In this document: piece after piece, positions 14,668-23,017 of the stretch | Layout of the letters: every line of letters begins with the position of its first letter | Position numbering within the stretch: the first letter of the stretch is position 1 | Source: Pseudonocardia xinjiangensis | Lineage (GTDB): Bacteria > Actinomycetota > Actinomycetes > Mycobacteriales > Pseudonocardiaceae | Direction of reading: 5' to 3' | Assembly: GCF_012911925.1 (NCBI RefSeq) | Contig: NZ_JAAXKY010000078.1 | Span: forward strand, 1-35,003 | DNA length: 35,003 bases | The notes under the pieces: model-generated | Told to the model about the DNA's origin: nothing | Database searches by the model: none | Seen by the model: only the letters and a program-made list of their open reading frames with translations | Translations under genes and position numbers: made by a program

Positions 14668-15840
14668 TCACCGCCGGTAGGCGAGTCTGCGGAGGAGTGC
14701 ATCGACGGGGCCGGGGCGGCCGGTGCGGTCCATCCAGGCCGCGACGGCCAGCGCCACGAGCCAGACGGCGAGGGCGACGGCCAGCGCCCCGAGGCTGTCC
14801 ACCCGCTCCCCGAGCCCCAGCAGGTGGTGGTGCAGCACCACGGCGACGAGCACCGAGTTGACCAGGTAGAAGGTCAGCGACCGCTGTCCCACCGCGGCCA
14901 CGGCCCGGGTGATCGGGCCGCGCCGCTCGTCCAGGCGCAGGGCGAGCAGGCCGAACGCCGCCGCGTAGCCCGCGCCGCCGAGCACCCCCGTCAGCACCTG
15001 CAGGGCGAGCAGGGCGCCGGTGGACACGACGTCCGGGCGCAGGGCGTCGACCTCGATCAGGGCCGCGGGCAACGCGCCGAGCAGCGACGTGGCGATCCCG
15101 CCGGCAGCGATGCGGACCAGGAGCGGGCGGTGGCGCGCCGGGTCGTCGAGCAGCCCGAGGCGCCCGGCCCGGAAACCCAGCACGACGAGCAGGAGCAGCG
15201 GGAAGGCCACGGCGACGAAGATCGGGTTGAACGGCACGGCGATCGCGCGCGCCGCCCAGTCCGCCGCGGTGCTGTACCCGGGCATCGCGACCGCGGCGAT
15301 GTCCGGAGCCGCCGCGAGGGAGACCATCGCCAGTGTCACGGTGACGACGTAGCAGGGCACGAGCACCGCGATCGTGCGCGTGACGGCACGGTCGGAGCGG
15401 AACAGCAGACCGCCGAGCACGAGCCCGGCCAGCCCGTAGGAGGCGAGGATCTCGCCGGGGAACACCAGGAACGCGTGCACGGCGCCGAAGGCGAGGAGCC
15501 ACAGGCTGCGCCGGCGCAGCAGGCCACGCGTCTCGGCGTCCGGTACGCCCGCCTGGCGCCTGCGGGCCACCATCCAGGCCAGCCCGTAGCCGTAGAGGAT
15601 CGCGAACATCGGGAACGCGCGGTTGTCCAGCACGAGCATCACCACGAACCGCGCCACGGTGTCGGGCGCCGAGGTCCCCTCCGGGAGCCGGCCACCGAAC
15701 GCCACTCCGGCGTAGACCCCGGCGTAGGCCATCGCGATCAGCAGGAGCATCACCCCGCGGGCCAGGTCGGGAGCGAGTTTCCGTTCCGAGCGCGGGGTGG
15801 CGCCGTACCCGGCGCTCGCAAGGGGTCCGGTCGCGGTCAT
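14668..15840 (-). CDS. DUF418 family membrane protein
   Basis: 390 aa with about ten membrane helices. The N-terminus LAPDLARGVMLLLIAMAYAG and NRAFPMFAILYGYGLAWMVARRR are typical of DUF418/YeiB-like proteins, and the C-terminal domain includes VGQRSLTFYLVNSVLV. The biochemical role of the family is not established. The start shares ATGA with the stop of the ABC permease, so it is the third gene of a coupled operon and may modify or assist the exporter. Convergent with the crotonase, 7 bp apart. Confidence 0.88.
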   Translation of the reverse strand: MTATGPLASAGYGATPRSERKLAPDLARGVMLLLIAMAYAGVYAGVAFGGRLPEGTSAPDTVARFVVMLVLDNRAFPMFAILYGYGLAWMVARRRQAGVPDAETRGLLRRRSLWLLAFGAVHAFLVFPGEILASYGLAGLVLGGLLFRSDRAVTRTIAVLVPCYVVTVTLAMVSLAAAPDIAAVAMPGYSTAADWAARAIAVPFNPIFVAVAFPLLLLVVLGFRAGRLGLLDDPARHRPLLVRIAAGGIATSLLGALPAALIEVDALRPDVVSTGALLALQVLTGVLGGAGYAAAFGLLALRLDERRGPITRAVAAVGQRSLTFYLVNSVLVAVVLHHHLLGLGERVDSLGALAVALAVWLVALAVAAWMDRTGRPGPVDALLRRLAYRR

Positions 15841-17558
15841 CCGACGGTCTCCTTCGTCTTCTCTGCCGGCTTCTCACCCTTGGCCGCCGCGGCTGCGGCA
15901 AGGGCGGCACTCTCGGCGTGGCCGGACAGGTAGTCGAGGAACCCGCCCCCTCGGCCCTTCGCCGTCGTCGTGCCCGGGTAGCGCAGCCGGGCGAAGGTCT
16001 CGGGGAGGTGGGACTCCAGGCGGCGGGCCGCCACGGCACCACCCGCCCAGGCCGCGACCAGGGCGTTCCCGAACGCCACCCCCAGGGCCGCCACGGCGAG
16101 CCACGGCGGCGGGTCGGCAGCGAAGGCCAGCGGCACCGCCACCGCAACCGTCGGCGCGACGAACGAGAGCACCGCCCAGAGCGCCACCTGGATGGCGAAG
16201 CCGTTCTCCCCGGCGTCGGTGGCGTTGACCCGCCGGTGCGGGTCGACCCCCGGAGTCACGCCGACGACCGACATCACGACGGCCACGGCGCTGCCGACCC
16301 CGAGCGTGGCCAGGATGCCCGCGTAGATCGGCACCGCGAACTCGAACACCCCGCTCAGCACCATCATCAATGTCGACAGGCCGAGGGCGGGCACACCCAG
16401 CGCCACGACCAGCCCGATCTGGCGGCCCCGGATGTCGGCCCGCAGCGCCCGGCGGCTCTGCCCGACCACGAGCAGCCACAGCGCGGTGCCGTCCTGGCCG
16501 AACAGGTTCGCCCCGCTGAGCCCGGCCATCAGCGCGACGGCGATGCCGGCCAGACCGGCGAGCTGCGGGATCCCGGCGATCACGCCGTAGATCGCGACGA
16601 AGATCCCGAACCAGATCGACGACCGGATCTCCAGGCTCCGCCACGGATCCCGCCACCAGGTGCGCAGCTCCTTGCCCACCACGGCACCGAGCGGCGTGCC
16701 GGGCAGCAGCCGTCCCCGTGTCAGCACCCGGCTCCCCCACGGACGGGTGCGACGGCGGACGGTGCGGTTGCCCACGTAGGGCGTCAGGAGCGCGACGGCG
16801 GCCAGCACCACCAGCGCCGTGACCAGTGCCAGCGCACCGATCAGACCCGCGGCCGACGCATGGTCGCCCGCGGCCGCGGCGTCGACGGCCAGCAGGGGCC
16901 AGCTGCTGGGGAACAGGCCCAGCACCCCCGACACCCCCGACGCTCCGAACCCGTCGCGCAGGAACACCGGCACGGCGCTCACCGCGGGCGAGACGATCAG
17001 CCACCCGACGAACATCGACGAGAGCACCAGCCCGTACTGGATCGCCGCGATCTCGACGCCCATCCGGGTGCGCATCGCCGCGCCGAGCAGCGCGTACGCC
17101 ACCCGGGAGACCGCCACGGTGAACACGAGCAGCAGCGCCGCTCCGACCACCGCGGTCCCGACGGCGGCCGCCACGGACGCGACGTCCGACCCGGCCGTCA
17201 CGACCGCGTAGCCGACCAGCGCGAGCACGGCCCCCGCGGTCACGGCGGCCCCGACCCCGACGAACACCGACGCGAGCAGCCCGAACCCCAGCCGGCGCGG
17301 GGAGAGCGGCAGCAGCGTGAAGTACTCGGGCCGCAGCACGGCCGCTCCCGAGGTCAGTATCGGCCCGACCAGCCAGCCGACGAGCCAGGCGGCGAGCACG
17401 AACAGCAGCACGTCCGACCGGGCCGACGGCGCCGCGACCAGCACGGCCACCCACGTGGCGAGCGCGCCCACCACCCCCAGCACGAGACCGAGCACGCGCT
17501 TCCAGCTGAGCGTGTGCCGCTGGATCGCGAGCTTGAGCCGGATCAGCTCGCCAACCAC
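15837..17558 (-). CDS. ABC-2 type transporter permease
   Basis: 573 aa with about 12-14 membrane helices in two similar halves separated by a cytoplasmic stretch (TPYVGNRTVRRRTRPWGSRVL, then KELRTWWRDPWR). The pattern is that of large actinobacterial ABC-2 permeases. The tail is Ala/Lys-rich (AAAAAKGEKPAEKTKET). It overlaps the ATPase gene by 16 bp and the DUF418 gene by 4 bp. Together with the ATPase it should form an export system; the substrate is unknown, with a lipid, peptide or antibiotic all possible. Confidence 0.85.
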   Translation of the reverse strand: MVGELIRLKLAIQRHTLSWKRVLGLVLGVVGALATWVAVLVAAPSARSDVLLFVLAAWLVGWLVGPILTSGAAVLRPEYFTLLPLSPRRLGFGLLASVFVGVGAAVTAGAVLALVGYAVVTAGSDVASVAAAVGTAVVGAALLLVFTVAVSRVAYALLGAAMRTRMGVEIAAIQYGLVLSSMFVGWLIVSPAVSAVPVFLRDGFGASGVSGVLGLFPSSWPLLAVDAAAAGDHASAAGLIGALALVTALVVLAAVALLTPYVGNRTVRRRTRPWGSRVLTRGRLLPGTPLGAVVGKELRTWWRDPWRSLEIRSSIWFGIFVAIYGVIAGIPQLAGLAGIAVALMAGLSGANLFGQDGTALWLLVVGQSRRALRADIRGRQIGLVVALGVPALGLSTLMMVLSGVFEFAVPIYAGILATLGVGSAVAVVMSVVGVTPGVDPHRRVNATDAGENGFAIQVALWAVLSFVAPTVAVAVPLAFAADPPPWLAVAALGVAFGNALVAAWAGGAVAARRLESHLPETFARLRYPGTTTAKGRGGGFLDYLSGHAESAALAAAAAAKGEKPAEKTKETVG

Positions 17559-18316
17559 GCCAGCTCCTCCTCTCCGACCTCGCGCTCGCCGACGAGCCGG
17601 ACGAAGGTGTCCTCGAGCGTCGAGGCGCCGCGGACGTCGGCCACGGTGCCTGCGGTCAGTACCTGCCCGGCCGCGATGATGGCCACCCGGTCACAGAGGT
17701 CCTCGACCAGCGACATCACGTGCGACGAGATCACCACCGACCCCCCGGCGGCGACGAAACGGCGCAGGATGCCGCGCAGCACGCGCGCCGAGACCGGGTC
17801 GACCGCCTCGAACGGCTCGTCGAGCACCAGCACCTTCGGTGCGTGCAACAAGGCGGTGGCCAGCCCGATCTTCTTGCGCATGCCCGTCGAGTACTCGATG
17901 ACCAGCAACCCCCGGTCCTCGGCCTCGTCGAGCTCGAGGATGCGCATCAGCTCGGTGGCCCTGGCGCGCACCACGTCGGCGCGCATGCCGCGCAGCAGCC
18001 CCCAGTAGGTGAGCAGCTCGCCGCCGGTGAGCCGCTCCGGGAGCGCGAGCCCGTCGGGCAGCACGCCGAGCAGCGCCTTTGCGCGGGTGGGATCCGCCCA
18101 GACGTCGATGCCGTGGACCGCGGCGGTACCGGAGTCCGGGCGCAGCAGGCCGACGGTCATCGCGAGCGAGGTGGTCTTGCCCGCGCCGTTGGGCCCGACG
18201 AGCCCGGTCAGCGAGCCGACCGGCACCGTCAGGCTCACGTGGTCGGCGGCCGGCTTCCCGGAGAAGACCTTCGTGAGCCCGTCCAGGTGCAGGGCCACCG
18301 GCGTGTCGATCGGCAT
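17543..18316 (-). CDS. ABC transporter ATP-binding protein (export type)
   Basis: 257 aa. Walker A GPNGAGKTT, signature YSTGMRKKIGLA (a variant of LSGGQ common in ABC-2 exporters), Walker B VLVLDEPFEAVD and H-loop SSHVM are all present, so the protein should be active. YSTGMRKK is typical of the CcmA/NatA-like branch with ABC-2 permeases. First gene of the operon ATPase, permease, DUF418, and divergent from the histidine kinase with a 129-bp gap. No clear ribosome-binding site precedes the ATG. Confidence 0.92.
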   Translation of the reverse strand: MPIDTPVALHLDGLTKVFSGKPAADHVSLTVPVGSLTGLVGPNGAGKTTSLAMTVGLLRPDSGTAAVHGIDVWADPTRAKALLGVLPDGLALPERLTGGELLTYWGLLRGMRADVVRARATELMRILELDEAEDRGLLVIEYSTGMRKKIGLATALLHAPKVLVLDEPFEAVDPVSARVLRGILRRFVAAGGSVVISSHVMSLVEDLCDRVAIIAAGQVLTAGTVADVRGASTLEDTFVRLVGEREVGEEELAWLAS

Positions 18317-18353
18317 GGCGGCAACGCTGCCCGCCCGGCGCGCCCCGTACTGC

Positions 18354-18386
18354 GGCCGACCGGACAGTCCCCCTGGCCGATCGGTC
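18354..18386. promoter_or_regulatory. Direct repeat between ABC operon and two-component genes
   Basis: GGCCGACCGGAC (18354-18365) and GGCCGATCGGTC (18375-18386) agree at 10 of 12 positions and are 21 bp apart, two helical turns. It is a candidate binding site for the NarL-type response regulator. A TACAGT at 18433-18438 is in place for a leaderless -10 of the kinase gene. Confidence 0.4.
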
Positions 18387-18445
18387 CGCGTCCGGCGGGA
18401 AAATCAAGCCACTCGGGTATACGTCCCTTCCGTACAGTTCGTCCC

Positions 18446-19777
18446 ATGGTCGACACCGCCCGGCCGGCCGCGCCCCCGGTGGACCGCTGGATGCTGCCCG
18501 GGGAGCTGGCCCGCGCCGTTGACCCCGACGGCCGCACCACCACGGGTACGGCCAGGCGCACGCCCCGCGACTGGGCCGTCGACCTCGCGATGTTCCTCGT
18601 GGCCGTGCTCGTCGGGGCGTCCGAGCAGACGCTCGTGGTGCTGCCCGACCTGTTCGGCCTGCCCACCTGGCTCCGGATCGCCGACCCGCTGCTGGGCGCC
18701 GCGGCGTGCTTCGCGCTGTGGTGGCGCAGGCGGTTCCCGGTGGCCACCGGGGTACTGGCCGCCGTCGCCGCGTCGATGTCCAACACGGCCACCGGCGCCG
18801 TGTTCCTGCTGCTGTTCTCCCTCGCCCTGCACCGGGGCTGGACGTACGCGGTGCCGGTCAGCTTCGGCATGGTGCTGCTCGGCGTGCCGTACATGGCCAC
18901 GTACTTCCCGGCGGTGTTCGGGCCGCCCGTCCCGTGGATCCTCGTGATCCTGCTGTTGGTGGCGCTGGTGGTCACCGCAGGACTCGGCGTGCGCGCCCGG
19001 CGCCAGCTCGTGCTCGCCATGGGGCTGCGCGCCGACGCCGAGCGGCGCGAGCACGCGAGAGCGCTGGAGGAGAGCCGCCACACCGAGCGGCAGCGGATCG
19101 CCAGGGAGATGCACGACGTGCTGGCGCACCGGATCTCCCTGCTGTCGGTGCACGCCGGCGCCCTCGAGTACCGCACCGCCATGGCGGAGAGCGGCACCGC
19201 GCCGCCACCGACCGCGGCGGAGGTGCACAGTGCGGTGAGCGTGGTGCGGTCCAACGCGAACCAGGCCCTCGACGAGCTCCGCGAGGTGCTCCACCTGCTG
19301 CGCGACCCGGCCGCGACGGCCGACGTCGACCGGGAGGAGATCAGAGCCGCGCCGCAGCCCACCGTGGACCGGCTCCCCGCGCTCGTCGACGAGGCGCGCC
19401 GCAGCGGCCAGGACGTGCACGCGGACCTCGCCGACGACCTCTCCGCCCTGCGCCCGCAGGTGCAGCGCACCGTCTACCGCATCGTGCAGGAGGGTCTCAC
19501 CAACGCGCGCAAGCACGCGCCGGGCGCCGCGGTGCACGTCCTCGTACGGGGCGAGCCGGGTGGCGACGTCGTGGTGCAGGTGGGCAACCCGGTGCCGCTG
19601 GGGGTCACCACGAGCGAGATCCCGGGGGCGGGCTCGGGCCTCACCGGGCTCGCGGAGCGCGTTGCCCTGCACGGCGGGGAGCTCACCCGGGAGATCACCG
19701 ACGGGCGGTTCCGGCTGGGCGCGAGCATCCCGTGGCCACCCGAGGACGCCGTGGTCCCGACGGAGGACCGGCGATGA
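18446..19777 (+). CDS. Sensor histidine kinase (NarL/DesK type)
   Basis: 443 aa. Residues about 43-190 contain four to five membrane helices with very short extracellular loops, as in intramembrane-sensing kinases. A dimerisation helix and HisKA_3 box follow (ERQRIAREMHDVLAHRISLLSV, phospho-acceptor H223). The ATPase domain has YRIVQEGLTNARKHAPGA and GAGSGLTGLAERVALHGGEL. It phosphorylates the response regulator encoded next, whose ATG overlaps the stop by 4 bp. The divergent ABC-2 system suggests it senses the exported compound or membrane stress. Confidence 0.94.
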   Translation: MVDTARPAAPPVDRWMLPGELARAVDPDGRTTTGTARRTPRDWAVDLAMFLVAVLVGASEQTLVVLPDLFGLPTWLRIADPLLGAAACFALWWRRRFPVATGVLAAVAASMSNTATGAVFLLLFSLALHRGWTYAVPVSFGMVLLGVPYMATYFPAVFGPPVPWILVILLLVALVVTAGLGVRARRQLVLAMGLRADAERREHARALEESRHTERQRIAREMHDVLAHRISLLSVHAGALEYRTAMAESGTAPPPTAAEVHSAVSVVRSNANQALDELREVLHLLRDPAATADVDREEIRAAPQPTVDRLPALVDEARRSGQDVHADLADDLSALRPQVQRTVYRIVQEGLTNARKHAPGAAVHVLVRGEPGGDVVVQVGNPVPLGVTTSEIPGAGSGLTGLAERVALHGGELTREITDGRFRLGASIPWPPEDAVVPTEDRR

Positions 19778-20472
19778 CCACGGAGACAGCCATGAGCGCG
19801 CAGCCCGCGATCCGGGTCCTCGTCGTCGACGACGACCCCCTCGTCCGCAGCGGGCTCAACCTGATGCTGGGTGGCGCGGGGGACATCGAGGTCGTCGGCG
19901 AGGCCGCGGACGGCGCGGACGTCGTCGACGCGGTGGACCGGCTCGCCCCGCACGTCGTGCTCATGGACGTCCGGATGCCGGTGCTCGACGGCCTCGCCGC
20001 CACCGCGGCCCTCGATCGCCGCGCCGGCCACGGACCGCGTCCCGCCGTCGTGATGCTGACGACCTTCGACGCTGACGAGACGGTGCTCGCCGCACTGCGC
20101 GCCGGAGCCGCCGGCTTCCTGCTCAAGCACACCCCGCCCGCCCAGATCGTCGACGCCGTGCGCCGTGCCGCCGCGGGCGACCCCGTGCTCTCGCCGAGCG
20201 TCACCCGCAGCGTGATCGCGATGGCCGCCCGCCGGCACCCCCCGGCCGCACCGGCCGCCTCCGACGCCCGCGCCCGCATGGACCTGCTGACCGACCGCGA
20301 GCGCCAGGTCGCCATCGCCGTGTCGGAGGGGCTCGGCAACGCCGAGATCGCCGAGCGGCTGCACCTGTCCACGTCGAGCATCAAGGCGACGATCTCCAGC
20401 GCCCTGACCAGGCTCGACCTGACCAGCCGGATCCAGCTCGCGATCCTCGCCCACGAGTCCCGCCACGGCTGA
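19774..20472 (+). CDS. Response regulator, NarL/LuxR family
   Basis: 232 aa. Receiver domain (residues 12-130) with acidic pair VVDDD, phosphorylated D65 in LMDVRMP, T96/T97, and K118 in FLLKHTPP. After a Pro/Ala linker, residues about 167-230 form a LuxR-type HTH (LTDRERQVAIAVSEGLGNAEIAERLHLSTSSIKATISSALTRL). The third helix reads SSIKATISSAL rather than the usual TVKTHVSRIL but the fold is intact. GGAGG lies 7 nt before the ATG; an ATG at codon 7 is possible. Probable target is the divergent ABC-DUF418 operon. Confidence 0.94.
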   Translation: MTTETAMSAQPAIRVLVVDDDPLVRSGLNLMLGGAGDIEVVGEAADGADVVDAVDRLAPHVVLMDVRMPVLDGLAATAALDRRAGHGPRPAVVMLTTFDADETVLAALRAGAAGFLLKHTPPAQIVDAVRRAAAGDPVLSPSVTRSVIAMAARRHPPAAPAASDARARMDLLTDRERQVAIAVSEGLGNAEIAERLHLSTSSIKATISSALTRLDLTSRIQLAILAHESRHG

Positions 20473-20508
20473 CCCACCACGTGCACGTGCGCGCCGGCAG
20501 ACCGGGGC

Positions 20509-20695
20509 TCAGTAGACGAGCAGCGTGTCGCAGATGTTGGTGCCGTTGAGGTTCCCGCCTCGCTGGCTGTCCAGAACGTAGAAGCCCTGCATCCCGTGAC
20601 GTGACGAGCATCGTCTGCTCGCCCATGTTGCTCGGCGCCACATTGTTCCTGGCGAGGGCGAAGAGATTCGTACCGAGATTGTTACGGCGGAGCAC
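20509..20695 (-). pseudogene. Possible frameshifted remnant of a small Asn-rich protein
   Basis: From the GTG at 20695 one frame gives RRNNLGTNLFALARNNVAP, then SNMGEQTMLVTSR. At about 20605 this frame turns into Arg/Gly-rich nonsense. The frame one base over continues sensibly with HGMQGFYVLDSQRGGNLNG and TNICDTLLVY up to a TGA at 20509. The composition (Asn, Gly, Thr) differs from shadows of GC-rich genes. It may be a broken gene for a small secreted or surface protein, or chance. No signal peptide and no family are recognised. Confidence 0.3.
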
Positions 20696-20858
20696 GGATC
20701 ACAAGTAGGGCCGCAGAATATGCAGGCCCCGAATATCCGTCAAGGACGTCGCACTGCGGCTCGGCGCAATTCCATAATCAGCTCGAATGTCATCGCCCGG
20801 TCTCCATCGGCTCGCCGAGCCTCGCGGAGATCAGCAGACTGCCCATGACACACCGGGA
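20696..20858. other. Gap without recognised features
   Basis: This DNA has lower GC than its surroundings and lies between the possible remnant and the vapB control region. I find no convincing gene, hairpin or RNA. Lower GC together with a broken frame and a toxin-antitoxin pair suggests a spot of past insertion or loss. Confidence 0.4.
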
Positions 20859-20881
20859 TGATGCACCTGATGCACTAGTCT
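20859..20881 (+). promoter_or_regulatory. vapB control region: direct repeat plus leaderless -10
   Basis: TGATGCAC occurs at 20859-20866 and again at 20868-20875, with a 9-bp period. TAGTCT (20876-20881), a TANNNT -10, follows directly and ends 7 bp before the ATG at 20889. Such placement suits autoregulation by a ribbon-helix-helix antitoxin. Confidence 0.5.
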
Positions 20882-20888
20882 GGTCATC

Positions 20889-21146
20889 ATGCGCACCACG
20901 GTGTCGATCTCCGACGAGCTGCTCATCGCCGCGAAGCGTCTGGCACGGGAGCGCGGTCAGACGCTGGGTGAGGTCATCGATGCCGCGCTCCGCCGTGAGC
21001 TCACGATCCCGACGCAGCGCGGGAGTCGCCCTGTCGTGCCGGTGTTCGACGGTGAGAGCGGTCCGCGGCCGGGGATCGACCTGACCTCCAACAGCTCGCT
21101 GCACGAGGCGCTCGACGACGACGACGATCTCGCCGAGCGACGCTGA
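20889..21146 (+). CDS. Type II antitoxin, VapB-like ribbon-helix-helix protein
   Basis: 85 aa. The N-terminus RTTVSISDELLIAAKRLARERGQTLGEVIDAALRREL is a ribbon-helix-helix DNA-binding domain (beta strand, two helices). The acidic C-terminus, ending in EALDDDDDLAERR, is the flexible part expected to thread into the toxin. It ends 1 bp before the toxin start. RHH antitoxins of this form pair with PIN-domain VapC toxins and repress their own operon. Confidence 0.9.
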   Translation: MRTTVSISDELLIAAKRLARERGQTLGEVIDAALRRELTIPTQRGSRPVVPVFDGESGPRPGIDLTSNSSLHEALDDDDDLAERR

Positions 21147-21147
21147 C

Positions 21148-21576
21148 GTGCTCCTCCTCGACGTCAACGTCGTCCTCGCCGCCCATCGGGCAGACCATCC
21201 GCACCACGTCCCCGTCCGGGCATGGTTCGACGACCTGCTCGCCGGCGACGAACCGTTCACCGTGCCCGACTCGGTCTGGGCGTCGTTCCTCCGCCTTGCC
21301 ACCAACCGCCGAATCTTCACCGTTCCGAGCCCACTGGCGGCCGCGTTCGTCTTCATCGACGCGATATGTGCCCAGCCGCATCACCTACGGACCGCGCCCG
21401 GGCCCCGGCACCTGACATTGCTGCGAAGCATGTGTGAAGAGGCCGATGCTCGCGGCAACCTGGTGCCGGACGCGGTGCTCGCCGCCATCGCCATCGAGAA
21501 CGGGTGCGCGGTGGCTACTCTCGACCGGGACTTCGCCCGTTTCCCCTCCGTCCGTCACACACTCCTGACGATCTGA
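21148..21576 (+). CDS. Type II toxin, VapC-like PIN-domain ribonuclease
   Basis: 142 aa. PIN domain with D5 in LLLDVNVVLAAH, D108 in GNLVPDAVLAAIA, and D126/D128 in ATLDRDFARFP. The position near residue 46 that is often Glu reads Ser (VWASFLRLATNRR), as in some members of this subfamily. VapC toxins cut RNA, frequently tRNA, when freed from the antitoxin. The pattern TNRRIF, then GNLVPDA, then DRDFARFP is typical of the mycobacterial-type group. It is convergent with ehuA, 12 bp apart. Confidence 0.92.
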   Translation: MLLLDVNVVLAAHRADHPHHVPVRAWFDDLLAGDEPFTVPDSVWASFLRLATNRRIFTVPSPLAAAFVFIDAICAQPHHLRTAPGPRHLTLLRSMCEEADARGNLVPDAVLAAIAIENGCAVATLDRDFARFPSVRHTLLTI

Positions 21577-21588
21577 TCGGGACGACCG

Positions 21589-22374
21589 CTATCCCCGCTC
21601 CAGCACCGCCTTCAGGAACTCCTTCGTACGCGGATGTTCCGGGGCGCTGAACAGCCGTTGCGGCGGGGCGTCCTCGATCACCTGTCCGCCGTCGAACATC
21701 ATCACCCGGTGGGAGAAGTCGCGCGCGAACCCCATCTCGTGCGTGACGCAGAGGATGGTGATGTCGGTGGTCTCGCCGATGTCGCGCAGCAGGGCGAGCA
21801 CACCGGCGACGAGCTCGGGGTCCAGTGCCGAGGTCACCTCGTCGAGCAGCAGGACGTCCGGGCGCATCGCGAGCGCCCGCGCGATGGCCACCCGCTGCTG
21901 CTGCCCACCGGAGAGCCGTGACGGGTGCTCGTCGATCTTCTCCCGCAGGCCGACCAGGTCGAGCAGCTCCTCGGCCCTGGCGTTCGCCTCGTCCTTCGAC
22001 AGGCCGAGCACCCGGGTCGGCGCCTCGATCAGGTTGCCCCGCACGGTCATGTTCGGGAAGAGGTTGAACTGCTGGAACACCATCCCGATGTGTTTGCGCA
22101 CCTCACGGCTGTGCTTCTCGTCGGCGGGGACGAGCTTGCCGCCCTTCTCCATGTGCGAGAGGTAGCGACCCGCGACGGTGATGGTGCCGGCGTTCACCGC
22201 CTCCAGGCTCATGAGCAGCCGCAGGATGGTGGTCTTGCCCGATCCCGACGGCCCGATCAGCGTGACGTGCTCACCGGGGGCGACGGTGAAGTCGAGGTCG
22301 GAGAGCACGACGTTGTCGCCGAACCGCTTCTCCACCCCGTCGAAGACGATCATCGGGTCAGATGGTCCCGACAC
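21589..22374 (-). CDS. ehuA: Ectoine/hydroxyectoine ABC transporter, ATPase EhuA
   Basis: 261 aa. Walker A GPSGSGKTT, signature LSGGQQQRVAIAR, Walker B LLLDEVTSALD and H-loop THEMGFARD place it with the polar amino-acid ABC ATPases. The insertion SHMEKGGKLVPADEKHSREVRKHIGMVFQQFNLFPNMTV is characteristic of EhuA. The GTG at 22374 overlaps ehuD by 17 bp; an ATG at 22353 is a possible alternative. Last gene of ehuBCDA. Confidence 0.85.
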   Translation of the reverse strand: MSGPSDPMIVFDGVEKRFGDNVVLSDLDFTVAPGEHVTLIGPSGSGKTTILRLLMSLEAVNAGTITVAGRYLSHMEKGGKLVPADEKHSREVRKHIGMVFQQFNLFPNMTVRGNLIEAPTRVLGLSKDEANARAEELLDLVGLREKIDEHPSRLSGGQQQRVAIARALAMRPDVLLLDEVTSALDPELVAGVLALLRDIGETTDITILCVTHEMGFARDFSHRVMMFDGGQVIEDAPPQRLFSAPEHPRTKEFLKAVLERG

Positions 22375-23017
22375 GGCGCTCCAATCTCCGCACGAGCAGC
22401 GAGGCAGGGTAGCTCAGCAGCAGGAAGAGCAACCCCGCGATGGTGTACGGCTCGACGTAGCGGAAGTAGGTGTCGCCCGCCTCCTGGGCGCGGCCGACCA
22501 CGTCGAGCAGCCCGATCGCGGTGAGCAGCGGCACCTCCTTGAACATCGAGATGACGTAGTTGCCGAGCGCGGGGACGACCCGCGGGACCGCCTGCGGCAG
22601 CACCACGCCGGTCCAGACCCGCGAGCGCGGGAGGCTCAGTGCCGTGGCCGCCTCCCACTGCCCGCGCGGTACGGCGTCGATCCCGGCTCGGTAGACCTCC
22701 GACGTGTAGCACGCGTAGTGCACGCCGAGGGCGATCACGCCGACCGTCAGCGCGCTCAGCACGATGCCGAACTGCGGCAGCACGAAGTACAGGAAGAAGA
22801 TCTGCACGAGCAGGGGCGTGCTGCGCACGAGCTCCACGAAGCCCCGCACCACCACCGCGAGCGGCCGCGGGCCCCGTTGCAGCACCGCGAGCACCAGGCC
22901 CAGGACCATCGCGACGATCGAGCCGAGCACCGTCGCCACCAGGGTGAGGCCCAGCCCTTCGAGCAGCAAGGGCAGGATCGCGAAGGCGTAGTTCCAGTCC
23001 CAGATCTGCTGAGACAT
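22358..23017 (-). CDS. ehuD: Ectoine/hydroxyectoine ABC transporter permease EhuD
   Basis: 219 aa, about five membrane helices. FVELVRSTPLLVQIFFLYFVLPQFGI is the start of the HisMQ-type permease domain, and EAATALSLPRSRVWTGVVLPQAV is the EAA loop that contacts the ATPase. N-terminal WDWNYAFAILPLLLEGLGLTL agrees with EhuD. Its start shares a base with the ehuC stop (TGATG). Confidence 0.85.
   Translation of the reverse strand: MSQQIWDWNYAFAILPLLLEGLGLTLVATVLGSIVAMVLGLVLAVLQRGPRPLAVVVRGFVELVRSTPLLVQIFFLYFVLPQFGIVLSALTVGVIALGVHYACYTSEVYRAGIDAVPRGQWEAATALSLPRSRVWTGVVLPQAVPRVVPALGNYVISMFKEVPLLTAIGLLDVVGRAQEAGDTYFRYVEPYTIAGLLFLLLSYPASLLVRRLERRVGTI

Noticed and set aside
20474..20492. CACGTGCACGTG palindrome after the response regulator as terminator
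   Set aside because: It is a short self-repeat of GCACGT with no loop, so it would not form a stable hairpin.
20381..20695. Intact 104-aa protein on the minus strand
   Set aside because: Past about 20605 the frame becomes Arg/Gly/Ser-rich and runs antisense into the response regulator gene, while another frame continues the meaningful sequence.
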